From DASQFY01 sp036397815 (lineage in GTDB: Bacteria > Chloroflexota > Limnocylindria > QHBO01): DNA of 34,593 nt. Numbering within the stretch: the first letter of the stretch is position 1; every line of letters starts with the position of its first letter. Shown in pieces: positions 22,544 through 29,475 of the stretch. A program made the position numbers and the translations under genes. Under the pieces are notes generated by a model. The model saw only the letters and a program-made list of their open reading frames with translations. It was not told where the DNA came from and ran no database searches. The stretch covers positions 1 through 34,593 of the forward strand of contig DASWIE010000070.1 in the NCBI GenBank assembly GCA_036397815.1. The letters run 5' to 3'.

Positions 22544-24625
22544 CTAGTCGATGGAAGCGGTCACGTTGCGACGCCGCGACGGCGTGGGGCTTGCCTCGGG
22601 CGCGGCCGTCCACGCGGCGGCAGGGGAGGGGCGGCCGAACAGGAAGCCCTGTCCGAACGGAACCCCAAGGCGCCGCAGCGTGTCGCGCTCTGCCGCCTTC
22701 TCGACACCTTCGGCGATCAAAAGGCACCCGGTGTCGCGCGCGAAGTAGACCATCCCTGCGATGAGGGCCTGGCGCGCCGGGTCGCCCTCCACCCCGCGGA
22801 CGAGATGAAGGTCGAGCTTCACATAGCGCGGGCGCAGCTCGATGATATGCCGCAGGCTCGAGAACCCCGCGCCCGCATCGTCGACCGCCACGTCGACCGA
22901 CCCGCTGATGCGGTCCAGCGCGTCGCGCGCCGCCGCGTAGTCCTCGATCGCCAGGCGCTCGGTGATCTCCAGCACCACCGGCCGTCGCTTGGCCAGCGAC
23001 GCGAGGCGCACCAGCCGCTGATCGCCGAGCCGCGACGGGGAGACATTGACGCTGACCCAGGCTCTGGCCGGCAGATCCGCAGCCGCCAACAGGGCGGCGC
23101 GCGCGGTGGCCACCTCGAGGTCGGCCCCCATGTCGACCGCCTCGGCCATTGCGAATCGCCGCTCGGGCGGGACGCCGTCGGCGAACCGGATCAGCGACTC
23201 GAAGCCGACGATCGTGCCGTCGCCCAGGCGCACGATCGGTTGGAAGACCACGTGGAATTCGCGGTTCGTGATGATCCGCGCGATCTGCGAACGAGTCATG
23301 TCCTGCGCGCGTCGGGAGCCGAGCTCCGGCACCAGCAGCGCGGCCGCGACCGATCCGATCTCGGTCACGCTCGGCAGCCAACGGGCCGCCTCGGCCGAAG
23401 TGATTGGTTGGGTGGTTCCCACCACCAGCAGGCCATGCGTCGTCTCGCCGGTCCCGAACGGCACGTAGGCCGCGACCGTGAGGCCCAGGCGGTGCCACGC
23501 CCGCTGATAAGCAGAGTCCTGGGCGTGCGGGCGCCATTCGTCGATCCACGGTCCGGTGGCGCTCTCGCGAAGGTAGGCTGCCCGTTCGGCCGGGAGCGCC
23601 TGGCCGACCTTGGTCGGGCCGTCGGGCGGAACCACCTGGCCGAGCGGGATCACGGATCCCTCGTGGGCGAACTCGTAGACGGCCGCCATCTCGACGTGCG
23701 GAAGCCGGATCAGCTCGTTGCAGACCGCGCTGGCCGTCTCGTGGGCCGATCTGCCGGCCGGCAGACGGCGGAGCGCCTCGCTGATCCGCTGGCGCTCGGC
23801 CAGCTCGAGCCGCAGGTCGGCCTGCGCGCCGATCTCGCGCGTGACGTCGAACATCACACCGTGGATGGCCAGGGTGCCGTTCTCCTCGGGCAGGACGCTC
23901 GCCTCGTCGCGGATCCAGACCGTCCGGCCGTCGCGGGCGATCAGCCGGTAGAGGTAGGTGAAGGACCCACCCGCCGCCTCGCCGGCGGCCAGCTGAGCCT
24001 GCGCCCGCTCACGGTCCTCGGGGTGCAGGATTCGGTTCCAGAGCTCCGGATCGGCCAGCCACTCGTCGGCGGTGTAGCCGAGGATCGACTCCACCTGGGG
24101 GCTGACGTAGCGGCCGACTCCGCCAAGCTCATCCACATAGGCGATCCCCGGGAGGTGCTCGATCAATGTTCGAAATCGCGTCTCCGTCTCGCGCAGCGCT
24201 GACTCGACCGCTCGCTGCGCGCTCACGTCGCGGATGAATCCAACGAAGACCACGCCGCTCCCCTGGCCCAGGGCCGTGATCGAGAGCTGCACGGGGACCT
24301 CGCTGCCGTCGCGCCGCTGCGCCTTGACATCCAGCGGGCGTTCCAGCACGCGACCCTTGCCCGTCACCAGGTAGCTCGCCAGCCCGGCTCGGTGGCGAGC
24401 GCGGAACCGTGCGGGGACGATCAGGTCGGCAAGCGGCAGGCCGACCACCTCGGCGGCGGACCAGCCGAAGAGTGCTTCGGCCCTGCCGTTCCAGCCGGAG
24501 ACCCGACCGTCGCTGGCCATCATCACGATCGCCTCCATCGCATGCTCGGAGACCTGCTGGAGCGTTGCGGCGATGAGCGATGGCGCGTCCCCGGGCATCG
24601 TCCTGGCGGTCGCGGCATGACGCAT
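22544..24625 (-). CDS. PAS-PAS-GAF-EAL cyclic-di-GMP phosphodiesterase
   Basis: Six hundred and ninety-three residues from ATG 24623-24625; a second ATG lies nine codons later. Order: PAS 1 (about 20-140, MASDGRVSGWNGRAEALFGW), PAS 2 with PAC (about 145-270, VSPQVESILGYTADEWL), a GAF-like region (about 285-430) and EAL (about 440-675). The EAL signature is ESL in VGFESLIRF. Other catalytic residues look intact: VNVSP (Asn), LEITE (Glu), VDDAGAG (Asp pair), VKLD (Lys), EGVE (Glu) and GQGFLFGRP. It should hydrolyse cyclic-di-GMP under control of the PAS or GAF signals. No GGDEF domain and no membrane segment are present. It diverges from the ABC/esterase operon. Confidence 0.92.
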   Translation of the reverse strand: MRHAATARTMPGDAPSLIAATLQQVSEHAMEAIVMMASDGRVSGWNGRAEALFGWSAAEVVGLPLADLIVPARFRARHRAGLASYLVTGKGRVLERPLDVKAQRRDGSEVPVQLSITALGQGSGVVFVGFIRDVSAQRAVESALRETETRFRTLIEHLPGIAYVDELGGVGRYVSPQVESILGYTADEWLADPELWNRILHPEDRERAQAQLAAGEAAGGSFTYLYRLIARDGRTVWIRDEASVLPEENGTLAIHGVMFDVTREIGAQADLRLELAERQRISEALRRLPAGRSAHETASAVCNELIRLPHVEMAAVYEFAHEGSVIPLGQVVPPDGPTKVGQALPAERAAYLRESATGPWIDEWRPHAQDSAYQRAWHRLGLTVAAYVPFGTGETTHGLLVVGTTQPITSAEAARWLPSVTEIGSVAAALLVPELGSRRAQDMTRSQIARIITNREFHVVFQPIVRLGDGTIVGFESLIRFADGVPPERRFAMAEAVDMGADLEVATARAALLAAADLPARAWVSVNVSPSRLGDQRLVRLASLAKRRPVVLEITERLAIEDYAAARDALDRISGSVDVAVDDAGAGFSSLRHIIELRPRYVKLDLHLVRGVEGDPARQALIAGMVYFARDTGCLLIAEGVEKAAERDTLRRLGVPFGQGFLFGRPSPAAAWTAAPEASPTPSRRRNVTASID

Positions 24626-24679
24626 GGGCGTACCGTACCGGCGCGGGCACGCAACGGGCCATGTGACCGTGGTACGCCC
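24626..24679. promoter_or_regulatory. Separated 9-bp inverted repeat in the divergent promoter region
   Basis: GGGCGTACC (24626-24634) and GGTACGCCC (24671-24679) are perfect inverse copies, with centres 45 bp apart. The first overlaps the -10 and start region of the PAS-EAL gene. It could be a two-site operator for a looping regulator; chance occurrence is not excluded. Confidence 0.25.
24632..24637 (-). promoter_or_regulatory. Candidate -10 (TACGGT) for leaderless PAS-EAL mRNA
   Basis: TACGGT on the minus strand is followed after 6 nt (ACGCCC) by the ATG at 24625, so transcription would start at the initiation codon. Confidence 0.45.
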
Positions 24680-24735
24680 GCTCCCACCGTCAGTACCATC
24701 ATCGTTGCGCGCGGCGGCCGAGCGTGGCCGACGGG

Positions 24736-24741
24736 TACACT
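24736..24741 (+). promoter_or_regulatory. Candidate -10 (TACACT) for leaderless ABC operon mRNA
   Basis: TACACT is 8 nt before the ATG at 24750. There is no ribosome binding site upstream of that ATG, although the second gene of the operon has a strong one. Confidence 0.5.
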
Positions 24742-24749
24742 CCACGCGC

Positions 24750-25682
24750 ATGCCCCTCGTCGCCGCCCAGGCACTCACCAAACGCTACGGGCCGCACGTC
24801 ACCGCGCTCGATGACCTGACCCTCGAGGTCGAGCCGGGCATCATCGGCCTGGTCGGCGCGAACGGTGCCGGCAAGAGCACCTTCCTGAAGATCCTGCTCG
24901 GCCTGGTGCCGCCGACGAGCGGATCGGCCACGGTCCTCGGCATGGACGTGATCAGGCAGGGAACCGATATCCGCCAGTTCGTCGGCTACCTCCCCGAGCA
25001 CGACTGCCTGCCCACCGACGTATCGGCCACCGAGTTCGTCAGCCACATGGGCCGCATGGCTGGCCTGCCGGCCGCGGCGGCCCGGGAACGAACGGCCGAA
25101 GTGCTCCGCCACGTGGGGCTCTACGAGGAGCGCTATCGGCCAATCGGTGGCTACTCGACCGGCATGAAGCAACGCGTCAAGCTGGCGCAGGCGCTGGTCC
25201 ACGACCCGAAGCTGCTGCTCCTCGACGAGCCGACCAACGGGCTCGACCCGGCCGGACGCGACGAGATGCTCGAGCTAGTCAAGCGCACCGGGACTGAGTT
25301 CGGCATCGCGTCCATCGTCGCCAGCCACCTGCTGGGCGAGATCGAGCGCGTGTGCACCTTCCTGCTGGCGATCGACGCCGGCAAGCTGCTGCGCGCCGCC
25401 CCGATCGCGAGCTTCACGGAGCGCACCGGCACACTGGGAGTGGAGGTGGAGGAGGGCGCCGCTGCGCTGGCCACCCGCCTGACCGATGCCGGCCTGCAGG
25501 CCAAGGTCGAAGGCCGCACGGTGCTGGTCGACTGCCCGGACGAGCGACCCTACGACCTGGTCCGCGACGCGATCGACGACCTCGGCCTGGCGCTCGTCCG
25601 GCTGGAGCAGCGTCGTCACCGGCTCGAAGACCTCTTCCGCGCCGAGGAACGATCCGAGGAGCGTTCCGTTGACGCTGCGTGA
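24750..25682 (+). CDS. ABC transporter ATPase (first of operon)
   Basis: Three hundred and ten residues. Walker A is GANGAGKST (about 37-45). The signature is degenerate, YSTGMKQR in place of LSGGQ, as usual for this ABC-2 subgroup. Walker B is LLLLDEPTNGLD and the switch His is in ASHLLGEIE. A C-terminal domain of about 90 residues (from roughly 220) follows, as in CcmA/NatA-like ATPases. The start at 24750 is supported by the promoter; frames upstream are not coding. It overlaps the permease gene by 14 bp. Likely partner: the permease at 25669. Confidence 0.94.
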   Translation: MPLVAAQALTKRYGPHVTALDDLTLEVEPGIIGLVGANGAGKSTFLKILLGLVPPTSGSATVLGMDVIRQGTDIRQFVGYLPEHDCLPTDVSATEFVSHMGRMAGLPAAAARERTAEVLRHVGLYEERYRPIGGYSTGMKQRVKLAQALVHDPKLLLLDEPTNGLDPAGRDEMLELVKRTGTEFGIASIVASHLLGEIERVCTFLLAIDAGKLLRAAPIASFTERTGTLGVEVEEGAAALATRLTDAGLQAKVEGRTVLVDCPDERPYDLVRDAIDDLGLALVRLEQRRHRLEDLFRAEERSEERSVDAA

Positions 25683-26577
25683 GCCCGCTGTCGCCGCGCG
25701 GGAGAGCGCGACCGGCGCGATCTACGACCTCGGCTACCGCGGCTACGACGGCCCGCGCCTTGGCCGCCGCGCCGCGGTCTCGACCCTCTTCTGGGCCAGC
25801 CTGCGCTCGGCCTTCGGGCTCAAGCGGAGTGGCCGCGCCAAGATCGTGCCGTGGGGGCTCAGCGCCTTCCTGGTGGCGCCGGCGGCGGTGGTGGTCGCCA
25901 TCTCGGCGCTCGTACCGGGCGCTCCCACCCCGTTCAGCTACGACGACTACCTGTGGAACCTGGGGATCCTGGTCGCCCTCTTCGTCGCCGCCCAGGCCCC
26001 GGAGCTCGTCAGCTCCGACCAGCGCAATCGCGTCCTCTCCCTCTACTTCAGCCACGCCCTGCTGCGCAGCGACTACGCGCTCGCCAAGCTTGGCGCGTTC
26101 GCCGCCGCGCTGTTCGCCCTGGCCCTGGTGCCCATGCTCGTCCTGTTCGTCGGCAAGGTGCTGCTGGCTGCGGACGTGCCGCAGGCCTTCGGCGACCAGC
26201 TCGAGAACCTGCCGCAGGTCATCGGCGCGCCGGTCCTCTTCGCCCTTCCCCTGGCGGCGTTGGGGATGGCGATCGCTGCCTACACGCCGCGTCGCGCGTA
26301 CGCAACCGGCGCGATCATCGCCGTCTTCGTCGTGTCTGCCGCGGTGGGCGCCATCCTTGGAGAGGCGACTACCGGAACCATCGCCCGACTGGCGCCGCTG
26401 ATCGACCCGTTCGTCATCATCGACGGGACCCGCGATTGGCTGCTCGGGGCAACGATCGCCGAGTCGCCCGTCCACGACAGCGGCCTTGCCCTGTGGTGGT
26501 TCGGAGCGATCGAGCTGGCCATCGTGCTCATCGGCACGGCCGTGGTCGTGTGGCGCTACCGCCGGATCGCGGCGTGA
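25669..26577 (+). CDS. ABC-2 permease, TTG start
   Basis: Three hundred and two residues. The start is TTG at 25669-25671, because GAGGAG (25656-25661) lies 7 nt upstream and no ATG or GTG occurs between it and the conserved N-terminal motif. That motif, IYDLGYRGYDGPRLGRR, is typical of ABC-2 permeases paired with the preceding ATPase type. About six membrane helices follow, near residues 65-88, 102-122, 140-165, 185-205, 212-235 and 272-295. The gene overlaps the ATPase by 14 bp and the next ATPase by GTGA. Substrate unknown. Confidence 0.86.
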   Translation: MTLREPAVAARESATGAIYDLGYRGYDGPRLGRRAAVSTLFWASLRSAFGLKRSGRAKIVPWGLSAFLVAPAAVVVAISALVPGAPTPFSYDDYLWNLGILVALFVAAQAPELVSSDQRNRVLSLYFSHALLRSDYALAKLGAFAAALFALALVPMLVLFVGKVLLAADVPQAFGDQLENLPQVIGAPVLFALPLAALGMAIAAYTPRRAYATGAIIAVFVVSAAVGAILGEATTGTIARLAPLIDPFVIIDGTRDWLLGATIAESPVHDSGLALWWFGAIELAIVLIGTAVVVWRYRRIAA

Positions 26578-27509
26578 CCGACACGCCTGCCGGACCGGCC
26601 ATCGAGCTGGCCAACGCCTCGCGCTGGTACGGCAACGTGGTGGCGGTGAACGACGTCAGCTTCCGCCTCGACGGCGGCGTGACCGGCCTGCTCGGTCCGA
26701 ACGGCGCCGGCAAGTCGACGATCCTTCACATGATGGCCGGCTTCCTGGCGCCCTCATCGGGCGCGGTGACGGTAGCCGGCGCGCCTTCGTGGCGGCGTCC
26801 GGAGATGTACCGCTCCATCGGGCTCGTGCCCGAGCGAGAGGCTGTCTACCCCTTCCTCACGGGCCGCCAGTTCGTGCGCGCCAACGCCCGGCTTCAGGGG
26901 ATGACGTCCGCAGACGCTGAGGTGGCGACCGCCCGCGCCATCGGCCAGGTAGAGCTCAACGACGCCCAGGATCGGCCCATCGGCACCTACTCGAAGGGAA
27001 TGCGGCAGCGGGCCAAGGTTGCCGCCGCGCTCGTCCACGAGCCGCCGATCCTGCTGCTCGACGAGCCGTTCAACGGCATGGACCCACGCCAGCGGCTGCA
27101 CATGATGGACCTGCTGCGCCGCATGGCGGCCGATGGCCGCACCATCCTGTTCTCGAGCCACATCCTGGAGGAGGTCGAGCGCGTCGCCGAACGCGTGCTG
27201 GTCATCGTGGCCGGCCGGCTGGCAGCGTCCGGCGACTTTCGCGAGATCCGGCGCCTGATGACCGATCGACCGCACACCTTCACGCTGCGCTCCACCGACA
27301 ACCGCGCCCTCGCGGCGGCGCTCCTGCGCGAGCCGACGATCGGCGGGGTGGAGCTGTCCGACGGACTGCTGACCGTGCGGACGGCGGATTTCGGTGCGTT
27401 CAGCCGTGCGGTGGCCGGCGTCGCGCGCCGGGCCGGCATCCGACTGCACGAGCTGCGGCCGACCGACGAGTCGCTCGAATCGGTCTTCAGCTACCTCGTG
27501 CGCCGATGA
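26574..27509 (+). CDS. Second ABC transporter ATPase of the operon
   Basis: Three hundred and eleven residues. GTG 26574 overlaps the permease stop (GTGA), and the ABC core starts at once (IELANASRWYGNVVAVNDVSF). Walker A is GPNGAGKST, the signature is YSKGMRQR, Walker B is ILLLDEPFNGMDP and the H-loop is FSSHILEEVE. The C-terminal region (about 215-311) is a regulatory domain with alternating strands. It shares its degenerate signature type with the first ATPase, so the two probably arose by duplication. Its partner is likely the permease 10 bp downstream. Confidence 0.93.
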   Translation: MTDTPAGPAIELANASRWYGNVVAVNDVSFRLDGGVTGLLGPNGAGKSTILHMMAGFLAPSSGAVTVAGAPSWRRPEMYRSIGLVPEREAVYPFLTGRQFVRANARLQGMTSADAEVATARAIGQVELNDAQDRPIGTYSKGMRQRAKVAAALVHEPPILLLDEPFNGMDPRQRLHMMDLLRRMAADGRTILFSSHILEEVERVAERVLVIVAGRLAASGDFREIRRLMTDRPHTFTLRSTDNRALAAALLREPTIGGVELSDGLLTVRTADFGAFSRAVAGVARRAGIRLHELRPTDESLESVFSYLVRR

Positions 27510-27519
27510 GCTGCCCGCC

Positions 27520-28254
27520 ATGAACGGCGTGATCGCCGGCATCACCCTCCGCCAGCTGCTGAGCCGGCGACGGACCCTTCTCCTGCTGCTGCTTGGCGGC
27601 GTGCTGGTCCTCGTGGCCCTCGTCTTCCGGCTGGCCGGAGACGAGTCGAGGGCGCTGCCGTTCACCGCTCAGCTGCTCGCCAACCTGGGCGTTGCGGTGC
27701 TGATGCCGCTGGTCGCGCTCCTCTTCGGAACCGGCGCCATCGGGTCGGAGCTGGAGGATGGGACCGCGGTCTACCTGCTGGCCAAGCCGATCCGCCGTGG
27801 CGCGATCCTGCTCACCAAGCTGGTCGTCGCGTCAGGGTGCGCGATCCTGGTGACGTGCGGCCCGATGCTGCTGGCCGGTCTCATCGCCGCCGGTGGCCTC
27901 GGCGACGGAGTCGTGCTCGGATTCGTGGGCGCCGCGGCCATCGGCTCAGTCCTGTATTCGGCCCTGTTCGTCGCGCTCAGCCTGACCACCGCCAGGGCCC
28001 TCGTCTTCGGCCTCGGCTACGTGCTGATCTGGGAGGGCGTGCTGTCCGGGCTGTTCGCCGGGACGCGGACCTTCAGCGTCCGCCAGATCACGCTCGCCTA
28101 CGCCGATCTGTTCGCGGACGTGCCGCCCGAGGTCTTCGACGCCCAGCTCGATCTGGGGACCGCCTCGGTGATGGCGGCTGTCGTGGTCGTCACAGCCACG
28201 GCGCTTGCGATCCGTCGGGTGTCGATGATCGAGATCGCCGGGGAGACGGCCTGA
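27520..28254 (+). CDS. Second ABC-2 permease of the operon
   Basis: Two hundred and forty-four residues from ATG 27520, 10 bp after the ATPase stop. Six membrane helices can be drawn near residues 16-37, 48-75, 98-123, 127-155, 158-180 and 212-232. The segment TGAIGSELEDGTAVYLLAKPIRRGAI between helices 2 and 3 is the typical ABC-2 cytoplasmic loop with its Glu-Gly signature. It lacks the YDLGYRGYDG leader of the first permease, so the two permeases are not close copies. Together the four genes may form one heteromeric exporter or two cooperating ones. Substrate unknown. Confidence 0.87.
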   Translation: MNGVIAGITLRQLLSRRRTLLLLLLGGVLVLVALVFRLAGDESRALPFTAQLLANLGVAVLMPLVALLFGTGAIGSELEDGTAVYLLAKPIRRGAILLTKLVVASGCAILVTCGPMLLAGLIAAGGLGDGVVLGFVGAAAIGSVLYSALFVALSLTTARALVFGLGYVLIWEGVLSGLFAGTRTFSVRQITLAYADLFADVPPEVFDAQLDLGTASVMAAVVVVTATALAIRRVSMIEIAGETA

Positions 28255-28256
28255 CG

Positions 28257-29303
28257 ATGGAGCCGTGGGTCTACCCGTTTCGCGGCCGGTTGGAAGAGCA
28301 CTGGATCGAGAGCCAGGCGCTCACCGGCAACCCGCTGGGCGACCCGCACCGACGTCCACTGCTCGTGCAGCTGCCGCCCGGCTACGACGACGACCCGGCG
28401 CGCCGCTTCCCGAGCATCTACGTGCTCCAGGGTCTGACCGGACAGGTCGACATGTGGCGCAACCGGCGCGCCTTCAGCCCGAACATGCCCGAGGGGGTGG
28501 ACGCCCACTTCGCCTCGCCGGGTGCGACCCCGGCGATCGTCATCTATGTCGACGCCTGGACGCGCTACGGCGGCAGCCAGTTCCTCGACTCGCCCGGCAC
28601 GGGTCGGTACCACACCTACCTGTGCGAGGAGGTCGTGCCCTTCGTCGATGCCCGCTACCGCACCCTGGCCGCCGCGGCCCATCGCGGCGTGGCCGGCAAG
28701 TCGAGCGGCGGGTACGGCGCCATGGTCACCGCCATGCTGCGTCCCGACCTGTTCAACGCTTTGGCCACGCACGCCGGCGACGCGCTGTTCGAGGTCTGTT
28801 ATGGCCCCGACCTGCGGGAGGCGGCGCGGGCCCTGCGGGACGTGCCGTACGACAGCTTCGAAGAGTTCTGGGCCGATTTCCGCTCACGATCCGGCCAGTC
28901 CCGCAAGACCGATGGTCCCCTCCTCAACACCTGGTGCATGGCCGCCTGCTACTCGACCGATGCCGACGGCACCGTCCGGCTGCCGTTCGAGATTACGACC
29001 GGAAGGCTGATCCCCGACGTCTGGGACCGATGGCTCGAGAACGATCCGGTCCGCATGGCACCGCGCCGCGCGGAGGCGTTGCGCGCCCAGCGCGCGATCT
29101 GGATCGATGCCGGCCGCAGCGACGAGTTCTTCCTGGACCTGGGGGCCGAGGCCTTCCGCCAGGAGCTCGAGCGAATCGGCGTTGCCGCGCCGGTGGTGCG
29201 TTTCGAGCTGTTCGACGGCACCCACGGCGGTACCGATTGGCGCTACCCCATGGCGATCGGGTGGCTGGCGGAACGGCTCACCCCGCCGGTCAAAGGGACG
29301 TGA
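28257..29303 (+). CDS. Alpha/beta-hydrolase-fold putative esterase (PF00756-like)
   Basis: Three hundred and forty-eight residues; the ATG is 2 nt after the permease stop, so it is co-translated as the last gene of the operon. The nucleophile elbow is GKSSGG near 147, with an oxyanion-region YVLQGLTG upstream. The likely catalytic Asp is in DAGRSDEFF and the His in DGTHGG near the C-terminus. The architecture matches the enterochelin-esterase/mycolyltransferase-like family. No signal peptide is seen, so it should be cytosolic. Coupling to the ABC genes suggests it modifies or cleaves an ester in the transported compound, which is inference. An independent carboxylesterase is the simpler alternative. 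Confidence 0.88.
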   Translation: MEPWVYPFRGRLEEHWIESQALTGNPLGDPHRRPLLVQLPPGYDDDPARRFPSIYVLQGLTGQVDMWRNRRAFSPNMPEGVDAHFASPGATPAIVIYVDAWTRYGGSQFLDSPGTGRYHTYLCEEVVPFVDARYRTLAAAAHRGVAGKSSGGYGAMVTAMLRPDLFNALATHAGDALFEVCYGPDLREAARALRDVPYDSFEEFWADFRSRSGQSRKTDGPLLNTWCMAACYSTDADGTVRLPFEITTGRLIPDVWDRWLENDPVRMAPRRAEALRAQRAIWIDAGRSDEFFLDLGAEAFRQELERIGVAAPVVRFELFDGTHGGTDWRYPMAIGWLAERLTPPVKGT

Positions 29304-29426
29304 GCTAGGCCGATACGACCCGGTCTCGGCCGGCGCGCTTGGCCAGGGGCAGGCGTCGGCTGGCCGCGCGTCGGCGGGTTGCATCACCTCAGCGGGATGC
29401 ATTGACTCCAACGCAAGCCAACTGAA

Positions 29427-29471
29427 CCGGAGTACACCTATCTCCGGAAAGTACGGGGCGCGAGCCTCGCG
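29427..29471 (-). terminator. Pair of hairpins downstream of the surface-protein gene
   Basis: CTCGCG/CGCGAG-type arms at 29459-29471 and CCGGAG-9-CTCCGG at 29427-29447 form two short stems just after the minus-strand stop at 29476. They may terminate the surface-protein transcript. No long U tract is present, and the 172-bp gap holds nothing else I recognise. Confidence 0.4.
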
Positions 29472-29475
29472 GGGA

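Noticed and set aside
22433..24202. Plus-strand open frame opposite the PAS-EAL gene
   Set aside because: Antisense shadow; no conserved motif or ribosome binding site.
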